This document shows positions 1-8,832 of a DNA stretch of 64,000 nucleotides, one piece after another. The notes beneath the pieces were generated by a model that worked only from the letters and a program-made list of their open reading frames with translations, did no database searches and was not told the origin of the DNA. The position numbers and the translations under genes were made by a program. The DNA comes from Pirellulales bacterium (GTDB taxonomy: Bacteria; Planctomycetota; Planctomycetia; Pirellulales; JAICIG01): NCBI GenBank assembly GCA_035533075.1, contig DATLUO010000031.1, positions 1 to 64,000 on the forward strand, written 5' to 3'. How positions within the stretch are numbered: position 1 is the first letter of the stretch; each line of letters begins with the position of its first letter.

Positions 1-725
1 CCGGCCGGACTGGCAAGATTCAGAATCGGCTCCGGCCCCTGCAAGAGCGGCACGCCTTGATAGGTCGTCGGCAGAAAGCCGCTCCCCCACAGCGGAGCGC
101 CGCCGCGCGGGCCGCGCGGGCCTGATTGCAGCACCACGAAGCCCGGCAGATCCTGCGACTCGCTGCCGATGCCGTAGGTGACCCAGGCGCCCATGCTCGG
201 CAAGCCGAACCGCGGCACACCGGTGTTGGCGAACAGCTTGGCGGGACCGTGATTGAACACATCGGTGGCCATGCTGCGCACGATCGTCACGTCGTCGGCG
301 ATGGACGCCAGCCCCGGCACCAGTTCGCTCAGCTCCGCGCCGCTCTGACCATATCGGGCAAACTTGCGGCGCGTGCCCAGCAGCTTGGCATCGAGCTTGA
401 TGAAGGCGAACCGCTTGTTCTTGACGTACGATTCGGGCACGACCTGACCGTCGAGTTCCTGCAGCTTCGGCTTGTAATCGAACAGCTCCAGTTGACTTGG
501 GCCGCCGGCCATGAAGAGGTAGATCACGCGTTTCGCTTTGGCCGGAAAGTGCGTCGGCTTCGGGGCCAAGGGCGACGCGGCGATGCTGGTGGCACCTGCC
601 GACGGGGAACCGCCGATCAGATTCGCCAGCGCGATCGAGCCCAGCCCCAACGCGCAGTCGTGGAAAAAGTGCCGGCGTGTCCCGGTCAGGACGCTCGAAG
701 ATGGATGCCGGTCCATTCTGCTCAT
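1..725 (-). CDS. DUF1501 family exported protein, N-terminal part (cut by window edge)
   Basis: Only the first ~241 residues are present; the gene runs off the left edge. It begins at ATG 725. The N-terminus has a twin-arginine-like signal (RRHFFHDCALGLGSIAL) followed by the family hallmark GGPSQLELFDYKP and later VRSMATDVFNHGP and GAWVTYGIGSESQDLPG. These are typical of planctomycete DUF1501 proteins, which have an alkaline-phosphatase/sulfatase-like fold, are exported, and usually sit beside a DUF1549/DUF1553 cytochrome-domain gene. Such a partner lies on the same strand at 3952-6444, but a plus-strand repressor/peptidase pair separates the two. The substrate is unknown. Family assignment is secure. 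Confidence 0.9.
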   Translation of the reverse strand, partial: MSRMDRHPSSSVLTGTRRHFFHDCALGLGSIALANLIGGSPSAGATSIAASPLAPKPTHFPAKAKRVIYLFMAGGPSQLELFDYKPKLQELDGQVVPESYVKNKRFAFIKLDAKLLGTRRKFARYGQSGAELSELVPGLASIADDVTIVRSMATDVFNHGPAKLFANTGVPRFGLPSMGAWVTYGIGSESQDLPGFVVLQSGPRGPRGGAPLWGSGFLPTTYQGVPLLQGPEPILNLASPA

Positions 726-910
726 CGTAGCGCGGTAACCGCCGAAACGAACTCGTTTTGCCTCATCAACTATCATTGCAACGGATTTGTTTCCTGGCAA
801 TCCCCGCGATGTCGACGTTCGCCATAAGTCCCTCCTCGTCGATCGTCCGCACCAGCGCATTCTATCACTCGCCAGTGGCGGCACAACCAGCGCAGTGTCG
901 CAAACCGCTC

Positions 911-939
911 TTGACGCCGATTACAGATGTAACTATTTA
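911..939 (+). promoter_or_regulatory. Sigma70-like promoter for the BlaI/M56 pair
   Basis: TTGACG at 911-916 and TATTTA at 934-939 are separated by 17 bp, a good match to -35/-10 spacing. The -10 element lies inside the dyad at 919-950, so a repressor bound there would block RNA polymerase. The start codon at 973 is preceded by AAGGAG at 959-964. Confidence 0.6.
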
Positions 940-950
940 CACGCGTAATC
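919..950. promoter_or_regulatory. Putative BlaI-type operator dyad
   Basis: A 32-bp interrupted palindrome. The outer arms are GATTAC and GTAATC; the inner arms are TGTAA and TTACA, around a centre at about 934/935. The inner TACA/TGTA arms resemble operators of the BlaI/MecI family. It overlaps the predicted -10 element and lies just upstream of a BlaI-family gene, so autorepression is the likely role. Confidence 0.65.
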
Positions 951-972
951 GACGGCAAAAGGAGTTTGCGAC

Positions 973-1347
973 ATGACAGAAGTTTCGATTTCAGATGGCG
1001 AATGGCAAGTGATGAACGTCGTCTGGACCGCCCATCCGCTGGCGGCCCAGGACGTGATTGGCAGGCTGGCCGGCGAGGTGGATTGGGCGCCGGCGACTGT
1101 CAAGACCATGCTGCATCGGCTGGTTAAGAAGAACGTGCTGGCCTATGAGTCGCAAGGGAATCGGTACGTTTATCGTCCCCGCGTCCGCCGCTCGGACTGC
1201 GTCAAGAAGGCTAGCCGGTCATTTTTGCGGCGCGTGTTCGGCGGTGAATCGGCTCCGCTGCTGGCACATTTCCTGCGCACCTCGAAGTTGTCGCCCGACG
1301 AAATTGCCCAACTGCGTCAAATCCTCAGCGAACAGGAGCAATCATGA
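973..1347 (+). CDS. BlaI/MecI/CopY family winged-helix repressor
   Basis: A 124-residue protein of normal family length. The winged-helix region is clear: ISDGEWQVMNVVW near the start and the recognition segment APATVKTMLHRLVKK at about residues 37-51, followed by a C-terminal dimerisation part. Family members repress their own operon and are cleaved by an M56/BlaR1 sensor peptidase. The next gene is such a peptidase and overlaps by 4 bp (ATGA), so the two are translationally coupled. A dyad operator over the promoter supports autoregulation. AAGGAG lies 8 nt before the ATG. The signal it answers is unknown; beta-lactam sensing should not be assumed. Confidence 0.9.
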   Translation: MTEVSISDGEWQVMNVVWTAHPLAAQDVIGRLAGEVDWAPATVKTMLHRLVKKNVLAYESQGNRYVYRPRVRRSDCVKKASRSFLRRVFGGESAPLLAHFLRTSKLSPDEIAQLRQILSEQEQS

Positions 1348-3578
1348 ACGGATTCACCGATCTCGTCAGTGGTGTATTAATCTGGTCGGAAGAAGGCTTG
1401 GGGCTGGCCATCGACGCGGGCGCTTTGGCCGCACTACTGGCAACAATCGTGCTGGCTGTCAACGTCTTTGTTCGCCGCTGGCTTTCGGCGCGGCAAATGG
1501 GCCTCTTGTGGGGCTTGGTGCTGCTGCGATTGCTGCTTCCGGTCGCGCCGCCGAGCTCATTCAGTCTGCAGAATCTCTTGCCTTCGTTTGTCAGCGAAGG
1601 CGGTGAGCCTCGCGACATCGATCCTCAACCAGCCGCAGGCTATATGTACGCTGCGCCCCAACCGCAGCCGTATGAAGCAGCCGAGTTGGCGCTCGCTGCG
1701 TCGCCTCCCACCGGACCGGACTTAACGGAGCCTGGCGACAACGTCGCGGCGATGCTGCGATTGGTTTGGCTCGCCGGAGCGGCCGTGTTCATGCTGGCGA
1801 CGTTGATCGGTCATGGGCGGTTTTGCCGCCGGTTAAGACGGGCGCAACCGATTGACGACCCCAAGTTGTGCGATCTTTGGAAATCATGTCGTCAAATGGC
1901 CGGAGTGCGTGTCGATGTACCGATGCTGCTGTTCGACGGCGTCGAGCAGCCGGCCGTGTCGGGCATGTTACGGCCCAAGCTGCTCTTGCCGCCGCATGTT
2001 GCTGATCTCGATGAACAGCAATTGCGGATGGTGATGCTGCATGAGCTGGCACATGTGCGGCGCTGGCATGTCGCCGCCAATTGGCTGCTGGTTATCATTC
2101 GCGCGGCGCACTGGTGGAACCCGGTTTTCTGGCTGGCGGCTGCACGGTTTCAAAGTCTGCGCGAGCAGGCCTGCGACGCCTTTGCGCTCGAACGTATCGA
2201 CGGAGTTTCGTCCCATAGTTACGGCGAGTTGCTGCTGGCGCTCGCCGACCGTCGTCAATCGGCGTCGTGGCGGATTGTGTTGCCCGTGTCGATCCTCGGT
2301 TTTCTGCCGACCTACCTTCGCAAACGCGCCATGGGCAACCGGCTTAGGGCGTTGCGCGCGGCGGGAGTGAAACGAAGCGGCTGGCACACCGCAACGGTTA
2401 GCGGCATGGTCGCGTTGGCCGCCGCTTGCGGATTGACTGATGCCGGCTCCGCCCAAGCGCCGCCTCCGCAGCGTTGGTTCAACTGGCTGCCCGACGCGGG
2501 CTTCGATTTGAACCATTGGGACTCCGCTCCCGAAGTGGACCGCGGGCCGCTCGTCACTCGCACTTATGCTGTAGCCAAAGCCCTCGAGCGGATCGCCGAC
2601 GACGAGCGGTCCGAAGACAAGGCTGCGCGGAAGCTGAAAGCGCTCTTGATCCACACCCTAGCGGGCATGGAGGGGCATTACCGCTCGCCGGACAAGGCGG
2701 CTGCGGCAGTGGCCCTTCCGGCGCCCGTCGCGACTCGCCTGCAAGAGCCCGATATGCACGTGATGGCCGATCGTCCATCGGCGGAAGAACGCGTGACGCT
2801 GACAGGCACGGCCTTGACCGTGACGGCGTCGCCCGGCGCGCATGCGGAGATTGCCAGAAACTTACAAGCTTGGGAACAAAGCGGATTGGCTCAAATCTGT
2901 GTGGAGACGAGATTCGTGACCGACGATCGCGACATCGCCTCGGCGAGCGGAATCTCATGGCGATACTTGGAAGCGTTTTCGGCGGACGGCACTGAAACAT
3001 TTGCGGCGGAAGCCAGTGGTGGCATGCCGGTGGTTCACGCCAGCGCGGCCGTTGAATACTATCTGCCGATTGCCGTGGCCAACTTAAGCCGCAAGCAAGC
3101 GTCGGCCTTTGTGAACCGTGCCCAAGACTCGCGGCAGGCGAACCTGCTCCAGGCTCCGAAAATCACGCTGTTCAATGGCCAGCGCGGCACCTTGTTTGAC
3201 TTTACACAAACGCCGTTCGTCGTCGGAATTCACGAGGACCTCGCAGGACGACAGCAGCCCAAGATCGAAGTCATCGATGAAGGGACCACGCTGACGCTGC
3301 GGGCAATTCAAAGCCCCAATGATGCGAAAGTGCAGATCGAGGCGGGCGTCGAGTTGAGCGAGATCAGCGGCGTCGGCACCGTCTCGACCCTGTTTCATGG
3401 CGAACCGACATCGATTCAGATCCCTCGCGTCAAGCGCTGCCGGATTGACGTGGCATCGGAACTGCCGGACGGCGAATCATTACTGATCGGCTGCATTCCG
3501 AGTTACGAGCAGAAGAGGTTTTCTTATATACTACTGACGGTGCGGAGCCTTGGGGCGATCGCTGACGATTCGCCGTGA
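1344..3578 (+). CDS. BlaR1-like M56 membrane peptidase with C-terminal secretin-like domain
   Basis: 744 residues. The N-terminal half has several hydrophobic segments and the M56 zinc motif HELAHVRRWH at about residues 233-242, with REQACDAFAL downstream, as in BlaR1/MecR1 peptidases that cleave BlaI-type repressors. The C-terminal half is not a penicillin-binding sensor. Residues ~500-735 resemble a secretin-type beta domain (QICVETRFVTDD; LLQAPKITLFNGQRGTLFDF; GTTLTLRAIQSP), a module planctomycetes often carry outside true secretins. It overlaps the repressor gene by 4 bp. The fusion suggests a periplasmic sensor built on a secretin fold, but the ligand and topology are inference. Confidence 0.85.
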   Translation: MNGFTDLVSGVLIWSEEGLGLAIDAGALAALLATIVLAVNVFVRRWLSARQMGLLWGLVLLRLLLPVAPPSSFSLQNLLPSFVSEGGEPRDIDPQPAAGYMYAAPQPQPYEAAELALAASPPTGPDLTEPGDNVAAMLRLVWLAGAAVFMLATLIGHGRFCRRLRRAQPIDDPKLCDLWKSCRQMAGVRVDVPMLLFDGVEQPAVSGMLRPKLLLPPHVADLDEQQLRMVMLHELAHVRRWHVAANWLLVIIRAAHWWNPVFWLAAARFQSLREQACDAFALERIDGVSSHSYGELLLALADRRQSASWRIVLPVSILGFLPTYLRKRAMGNRLRALRAAGVKRSGWHTATVSGMVALAAACGLTDAGSAQAPPPQRWFNWLPDAGFDLNHWDSAPEVDRGPLVTRTYAVAKALERIADDERSEDKAARKLKALLIHTLAGMEGHYRSPDKAAAAVALPAPVATRLQEPDMHVMADRPSAEERVTLTGTALTVTASPGAHAEIARNLQAWEQSGLAQICVETRFVTDDRDIASASGISWRYLEAFSADGTETFAAEASGGMPVVHASAAVEYYLPIAVANLSRKQASAFVNRAQDSRQANLLQAPKITLFNGQRGTLFDFTQTPFVVGIHEDLAGRQQPKIEVIDEGTTLTLRAIQSPNDAKVQIEAGVELSEISGVGTVSTLFHGEPTSIQIPRVKRCRIDVASELPDGESLLIGCIPSYEQKRFSYILLTVRSLGAIADDSP

Positions 3579-3951
3579 GGCCAGTTTGACGGCCGGTTTT
3601 CTTCGCGGCCTCTCCGCCAGCCTAAACAGTGCATTCCCGCACCTGCCGGATGCGATAGGATTGGGCGAATGCCACGCCGACGATCATTCCATCTTTCGCC
3701 GCGGCGCCCTAAACCGCGGCACCGCAGGTATTTGCGCGTGCGCGCGAACCCATCACTTTGGGTAAAATGGCGCAGCGCGCTGCGCCGTGGAAAGGCGAAC
3801 GAGGGCAGTCTGCGCAGCGCGACGATAGGGGCCATTTCCAACCGAACGCGCAGCGCGCTGCGCGGACGCGAAATGGCATTGGGCGATGTCGAACCGAAAG
3901 CGGCGTCACCACCCTCACCCCAGCCCTCTCCCGGAGAGAGAGGGAGTTTCT
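3579..3951. repeat. Intergenic gap with two 18-bp perfect palindromes and a CT-rich repeat
   Basis: No convincing gene is seen. There are two near-identical palindromes, GGCGCAGCGCGCTGCGCC at 3769-3786 and CGCGCAGCGCGCTGCGCG at 3847-3864, sharing the core GCGCAGCGCGCTGCGC. A CT-rich stretch at about 3908-3950 contains CCCTCACCCCAGCCCTCTCC and a short hairpin (CTCTCC/GGAGAG). The latter abuts the stop codon of the minus-strand gene ending at 3952 and could help terminate the two convergent genes. Confidence 0.6.
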
Positions 3952-6444
3952 TCACTCCCTCGTGATAAACTCATCCAAGTTGATCGCCACGCGGGCCAAC
4001 ATCGTCCAAGCCGCCGTTTCCGCCGGTGAAGCGTCGGCGGGACGAACCGTGCCCGCAATCTGCTCCGCATCGGACAATCTCGCCGCAAACTGCCGCCGCT
4101 GAACGTTCAGCAAGTCTGACAACCGGGCAGCTTCGCCCGTCGCTGGCTCGCGAGCGAAGCACAGTCGGTACAAATAGCGAATACGCTCGGCATCGTTGGG
4201 CGACGGCGACTCGCGAATCACGCGAGCAGCCAACGCCTGAGCGGCTTCCATAAACACGCGGTCGTTCGCCAGGGTCAAGGCTTGCAGCGGCGTGTTGGAC
4301 CGCACGCGACGCGTGCAAGCCGTGTTGGCGTCGGGCGAGTCAAACGTCATCAGAAATGGATAGGGACTCGATCGCCAGAAATAGATGTAAAGACCACGGC
4401 GGTAACGATCGTCCCCGGTGTTCTCTTTCCAAAATTTCACCTGTTGCGTGAAGCGATAAATGCCTTCGGGCTGTGGCGGATAGACGCCCGGTCCGCCCAC
4501 TTCGCCGCTCAACAGCCCGCTGGCCGAAAGCGCGACATCGCGGATGGTTTCGGCGTCGAGCCGCAAGCGCGGCATGCGGGCCAGCAAGCGATTGGCCGGG
4601 TCGCGCTGGGCCAGGTCGGCGCGGTAGGCCGACGCCTGACGATAGGTTGCCGACGTAACAATCAGCCGATGGATGGTTTTCAGACTCCAGCCGTGGTCGA
4701 TGAGTTGGCCGGCCAGCCAGTCGAGCAATTCCGGGTGCGACGGCGGACTGCCTTGCGTGCCAAAGTCGTTATCGGTCTCGACCAGCCCCTGGCCGAAGTA
4801 TTGCTGCCAGAGACGGTTGACGGTCACCCGCGGCGTGAGCGGGTTGTTGGCCGAAACCAACCAACGGGCAAGTTCGAGTCGGTCCGCGACGGGCTGGCTG
4901 GCGGTCGAAGCCAGCACGGCGGGCACGCCCGGCTGCACCCGCGCTCCGCGGCGGAGAAAATCGCCCCGCATGTGGATATAGGTCTCACGCGGCGCGGCCC
5001 GCTCTTTCATCACCAGCGTGGTGGTAACACGCGCGGCGAGCTGCTTTTTGCGGTCTTTGAGATCGTTGAGCACCGTCACCAGCGGCACCAATTCTGGATC
5101 GACCTTGCGAAACTCCTCGGCGATCGCGTTCTTTTGCACGTCGTTGCGCGAGCCGGCATCCACGGCCAAAGCCTGCCGCACCGGCTCCGGCAATGCCGCA
5201 CGGGTTTCGTCGGTGAGCTTGCGCTCCCAGTCCTGCTGCCGCGTGCCGGCATTCGCCTCGACCTCGGCCAGCCGCTTTTCGACTTGAGCGATGTCGGCCA
5301 ACAAGGCGGGTTCCTCCTTGGCCTGCTGCATCGTCGGCACGGGCAGCGTCGGTTCGTCGGCGTTGTTCAACAAAGCGAAGAACTGGTAATAATCGCGCTG
5401 CGAAATCGGGTCGTATTTATGGTCGTGACAACGCGCGCAGCCCAGGGTCAGTCCTAGAAAAACCGCAGCCGTGGTATTCACCCGGTCGGCTACGCTTTCC
5501 ACGCGGAACTGCTCGGCGTCGGTGCCGCCTTCCTCGTTGCGGAGCGTGTTGCGATGAAAGCCGGTGGCAATGATCTGGTCGGGCGTCGCGCCGGGCAGCA
5601 TGTCGCCGGCAAGCTGCTCGACGGCGAACTGGTCGAAGGGCATATCGCTATTCAGGGCGTCGATCACCCAATCGCGATACTTCCAGATCGAGCGTCCGCT
5701 GTCGATGGTGTAGCCGTTGGAGTCGGCGTAGCGGGCCTGGTCAAGCCATTGGCGGGCCCACTTTTCGCCGTAACGGGGTGAATCAAGCAAGCGATCGACG
5801 AGCCGTTTGTAGGCATCGGGCCGCTCGTCGGCGGCGAACGCCTCGGTCTCGGCCGGGGACGGCAGCAGCCCGGTCAGGTCCAGCGACAAGCGGCGAATGA
5901 GTGTATACCGATCGGCCTCCGGCGACGGAACGATCTTTTCTGCATCGAGGCGGGCCAAAACAAAAGCGTCGATCGGGTTTCGCAGCCAAAGTGGCTGCGA
6001 CACCGCGGGCACGGCCGGGCGAACGAGCGGTTGAAAGGCCCAGTGGCGGCTGGCGGGCGACTTCGTGGGCACCGGCGAATCATCGGCAGGCGCGACGGCG
6101 CCCTGGTCGATCCAGCTTTTGAGCCGGTCGATTTCGGCCGCACTCAACGGCGGGCGATCTTCGGGCATGCGAATGATATCGCCGCTGCCGGTGACTGCGG
6201 CAATCAGCAGGCTTTCGCCGCTTTTGCCCGGCAGAATGGCCGCGCCGTTGTAGCCCCCAAGCTTGGCCGCCGCCACGGTGTCAAGCCGCAGGCCGGATTT
6301 TTGCTGGTCGGGCCCATGACACTCGTAGCAATGCCTGGCCAATAGCGGCTGGATTTCGCGGCGATAGTCAACCGGTTCGGCCGCCGGCGCGCGGTTGGCG
6401 GCAAGCACGATCGCGAGCGTCAGACACGGCCAAGGCGAACGCAT
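3952..6444 (-). CDS. PSCyt1/DUF1549/DUF1553 cytochrome-domain exported protein
   Basis: 830 residues. A signal peptide (about residues 1-22, ending APAAEP) leads into a planctomycete cytochrome-c-like domain with the haem motif CYECH at residues 39-43. DUF1549 follows (DAFVLARLDAEKI, LTGLLPSPAETEAF, and a second CARCHDHKYDP motif near residue 335), then DUF1553 (about 530-790; NPLTPRVTVNRLWQQYFG, THPELLDWLA-type region, SATYRQAS). This architecture is very common in planctomycetes and usually pairs with DUF1501. Its biochemistry is not established; roles in extracellular polymer degradation or electron transfer have been suggested. The DUF1501 gene at the left edge is the likely former neighbour. 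Confidence 0.93.
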   Translation of the reverse strand: MRSPWPCLTLAIVLAANRAPAAEPVDYRREIQPLLARHCYECHGPDQQKSGLRLDTVAAAKLGGYNGAAILPGKSGESLLIAAVTGSGDIIRMPEDRPPLSAAEIDRLKSWIDQGAVAPADDSPVPTKSPASRHWAFQPLVRPAVPAVSQPLWLRNPIDAFVLARLDAEKIVPSPEADRYTLIRRLSLDLTGLLPSPAETEAFAADERPDAYKRLVDRLLDSPRYGEKWARQWLDQARYADSNGYTIDSGRSIWKYRDWVIDALNSDMPFDQFAVEQLAGDMLPGATPDQIIATGFHRNTLRNEEGGTDAEQFRVESVADRVNTTAAVFLGLTLGCARCHDHKYDPISQRDYYQFFALLNNADEPTLPVPTMQQAKEEPALLADIAQVEKRLAEVEANAGTRQQDWERKLTDETRAALPEPVRQALAVDAGSRNDVQKNAIAEEFRKVDPELVPLVTVLNDLKDRKKQLAARVTTTLVMKERAAPRETYIHMRGDFLRRGARVQPGVPAVLASTASQPVADRLELARWLVSANNPLTPRVTVNRLWQQYFGQGLVETDNDFGTQGSPPSHPELLDWLAGQLIDHGWSLKTIHRLIVTSATYRQASAYRADLAQRDPANRLLARMPRLRLDAETIRDVALSASGLLSGEVGGPGVYPPQPEGIYRFTQQVKFWKENTGDDRYRRGLYIYFWRSSPYPFLMTFDSPDANTACTRRVRSNTPLQALTLANDRVFMEAAQALAARVIRESPSPNDAERIRYLYRLCFAREPATGEAARLSDLLNVQRRQFAARLSDAEQIAGTVRPADASPAETAAWTMLARVAINLDEFITRE

Positions 6445-6592
6445 GGTTTGAGCGAAGGCGGAAGGTTACGGGCAGTTGGCCGTTCGGTTGCCAAAGCTGC
6501 CGCTGGGAATGAACCTTGATGGTAAGCCATCGAGCGGCCGCTGACAAGAAAGACGATAGACAGTCGTCGCAGGGCGTGGCACAACGTAGGTT

Positions 6593-7723
6593 ATGGACCC
6601 CGCCGCACTAACCGCCGCACTTAAACTTGAAGCGCGGCGACTGGGCTTCGAACTGGCGGGCGCGTGTCCGGCTGTCACTGCGCAAGGCGTTCATCGCTTC
6701 CACGACTGGCTCGATGCCGGTTATGCCGGCGAAATGGCTTACATCACCGAGCGCCGAAACGCCTATGAACACCCACGGCACGTACTCGCAGGCGTTCGCA
6801 GTCTCTTGTTGCTGGCGATGCCTTACCGCACCACGGAGCCGGTCGGGCCGCGATCGGGTGAGGGGCGGGTGTCTCGATACGCCTGGGGCGGAGACTATCA
6901 CGACTTGATCCACGACCGGCTGAAGCAGCTTGCTCGCTCGCTGACGAGGCTCTCGCCTCAGGCCATGGTGCGCGGAGTGGTCGACACGGCCCCGCTGCTG
7001 GAGCGTGAGTTCGCCCAGCTCGCCGGTTTGGGATGGACCGGCAAGAACACGCTGCTGCTCAACCAGCGGCTGGGAAGCTGGTTCTTCCTGGCGGCCCTGC
7101 TGACCGACGCCGAGTTCGACTACGATGCACCGCACGACGCCGAGCACTGCGGCACCTGTCGGGCTTGTCTTGACGCTTGCCCAACGCAGGCCTTCGTCGC
7201 TCCCTACGTGCTCGACAGCCGCCGCTGCATCAGCTACTTGACGATCGAGCTGCGCGGCCCCGTGCCCCAGGAGCTGCGGCCGGCGTTGGGCGACTGGGCG
7301 TTCGGCTGCGATATCTGCCAGGATGTTTGTCCCTGGAACAGCCGCTCGCCGGCGAGCAGCGAAGCGGCGTTTGAACCGACGGCCGAAAGCAATCCACTTG
7401 AGCTGATCGGGCTTTTCCGGCTCGACGACGATGCCTTTCGCCGCCGCTTTCGCCACACTCCTCTTTGGCGGCCGAAACGTCGCGGCCTGTTGCGAAACGC
7501 GGCCCTCGTGCTGGGCAACCAGCGTCCACCGGAAGCCATCGCGGCCTTGGTCCACGGCCTGGGCGACGCCGAGCCGCTGGTGCGGGGCGCTTGCGCCTGG
7601 GCGTTGCAACAGTTCGACGACGTGCGGGCAAAGCAGGCAATCGAATCACGCTTGGCCGTGGAGGCCGATCCCGACGTTCGCCGCGAGCTGGATCGGCCAG
7701 CGATGCCCCTAAAGCGAGATTAG
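6593..7723 (+). CDS. queG: Epoxyqueuosine reductase QueG
   Basis: 376 residues, the usual length. It reduces epoxyqueuosine to queuosine in tRNA, using cobalamin and two [4Fe-4S] clusters. Ferredoxin-like cysteine motifs are visible: CGTCRACLDACP at about residues 186-197 and CDICQDVCPW at about 238-247. The catalytic-region signature VDTAPLLEREFAQLAGLGW is present, and the C-terminus has a HEAT-like segment (PEAIAALVHGLGDAEPLVR) as in many QueG proteins. It stands alone; downstream lie gene remnants. Assignment is firm. Confidence 0.95.
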   Translation: MDPAALTAALKLEARRLGFELAGACPAVTAQGVHRFHDWLDAGYAGEMAYITERRNAYEHPRHVLAGVRSLLLLAMPYRTTEPVGPRSGEGRVSRYAWGGDYHDLIHDRLKQLARSLTRLSPQAMVRGVVDTAPLLEREFAQLAGLGWTGKNTLLLNQRLGSWFFLAALLTDAEFDYDAPHDAEHCGTCRACLDACPTQAFVAPYVLDSRRCISYLTIELRGPVPQELRPALGDWAFGCDICQDVCPWNSRSPASSEAAFEPTAESNPLELIGLFRLDDDAFRRRFRHTPLWRPKRRGLLRNAALVLGNQRPPEAIAALVHGLGDAEPLVRGACAWALQQFDDVRAKQAIESRLAVEADPDVRRELDRPAMPLKRD

Positions 7724-7733
7724 GCGTTGGACT

Positions 7734-8054
7734 TTAGGCAATGCCCAGCGCGTGGCAACTCTCTTCGTAGCTCTTTTCTAAATCGAGCGGAATGGCGAGC
7801 TCATCCGAGCCGAGGATCGCCGCAATTACGAACTTTTCATCGGCGCTGCCGTCGTTTTGACCCGCTGTGCCGGGATTGCCCATCTTGGCAGTCCAGAAGG
7901 CCAGGCCTGCGGCGTCCGGCGCGCGACCGAGAATGATCTCGTACAAACTCGTGACATAGTGTGTTTTGTACTCGGTCGAGTTCAAGAACCCATCGATCAC
8001 CTTTGTCCGGCCGCTCGCATTGTTCTGTTGCTGAATTGCGTTCAGCCAGTCCAT
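7734..8054 (-). pseudogene. DUF4214 domain fragment
   Basis: A 106-codon open stretch that encodes the C-terminal part of a DUF4214 domain: FLNSTEYKTHYVTSLYEIILGRAPDAAGLAFW, seen here as VTSLYEIILGRAPDAAG, then a typical VIAAILGSDE. DUF4214 normally sits at the C-terminus of large exported proteins, as in the genes at 20857 and 36004. Here the start of the domain's parent is missing. Upstream the sequence passes in a different frame into an unrelated TPR fragment, with a stop (TAG) in this frame just before the ATG. It is most likely a remnant. Confidence 0.7.
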
Positions 8055-8460
8055 AGGCTACGCTACCGGCATCGGCCCCGTCGGAGCGTGCGCGTTGCAG
8101 GTCGATGAGGGCCTCATCGTATCGCCCGTCTCGATACGACAGCATGCCGCGATCGAGCGCCGCCGCCGCCAGTTTCGGATCGAGATCCAAGGCGCGATCA
8201 AAGTCGCGACGCGCGGCGTCGTTGCGTGCAAGCTGTGCGTTGGCGAGACCGCGATTGTAATAACACCACGGAGCGCGGTCCGCGAGCACCAGGCAGACCG
8301 TGAAGGCGGTCACTGCTTCCTCATAGTCTTCGAGCTGGTAGGCGGCCCGAGCGTGATAGAAATTAGGCCACAGGTCTTTCGGGTTCATTTCGACGGCCGC
8401 GCTGAAATGGGCGTCGGCTGCACTTAGGTTGCCGGCGGCTTCGGCCGCGCAGCCGACGGC
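8055..8460 (-). pseudogene. Tetratricopeptide-repeat (TPR) protein fragment
   Basis: This frame encodes about three and a half TPR units: NPKDLWPNFYHARAAYQLED, APWCYYNRGLANAQLARND with DFDRALDLDPKLAAA, and LDRGMLSYRDGRYDEALIDL. The stretch has no plausible start or end of its own. The frame is open to 8631, but above about 8460 it only mirrors a plus-strand DUF4214 fragment, and below about 8055 it mirrors the minus-strand DUF4214 fragment. It is one of four adjoining gene pieces. Confidence 0.7.
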
Positions 8461-8464
8461 CCTG

Positions 8465-8830
8465 GCCTCGCGTTCTGGACCAGCGAAGTAAGAATCCGGG
8501 GCACCGCCGACCGCGACGGCATCGTGCGCGACCTGCTCACCACGCCTGAAGCTGCTCACGACCTGCTCGACGCCTTCTATCCGGCTGCCGGGGGCGTCAC
8601 CGGCCATTCGCTTGCCGCACCGGGTACTCAAGCGGGTGGAGGATTAACGGACCTCGCGCAACTTACCGCTGCCGGCTGGGAAAACCTCTATCTGGAGGGC
8701 CCGTTCGACGACTCGCCCCAGGGCAATGACGGATTCTTCGCAAGCTTGGCCGCCGGAGCGGCCTGGGACGATGTGCAGTTTCTCCTGCTGACCACCGACC
8801 AGTTCTACACCAACCCGAACCGGCCCACGA
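8465..8830 (+). pseudogene. DUF4214-type exported protein fragment (plus strand)
   Basis: Plus-strand reading encodes DGIVRDLLTTPEAAHDLLDA, then LAAPGTQAGGGLTDLAQL, ENLYLEGPFDDSPQGNDGFF and LLLTTDQFYTNPNRP. This resembles the linker/DUF4214 regions of planctomycete exported proteins. It joins the TPR fragment abruptly on the left and a minus-strand DUF1501 fragment on the right at about 8831. There is no start codon with a ribosome site and no natural end, so it is called a remnant. Confidence 0.6.
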
Positions 8831-8832
8831 AT

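Noticed and set aside
973-3578. Beta-lactam resistance operon
   Set aside because: The repressor and M56 domains are right, but there is no beta-lactamase or PBP and the sensor is secretin-like; resistance is not supported.
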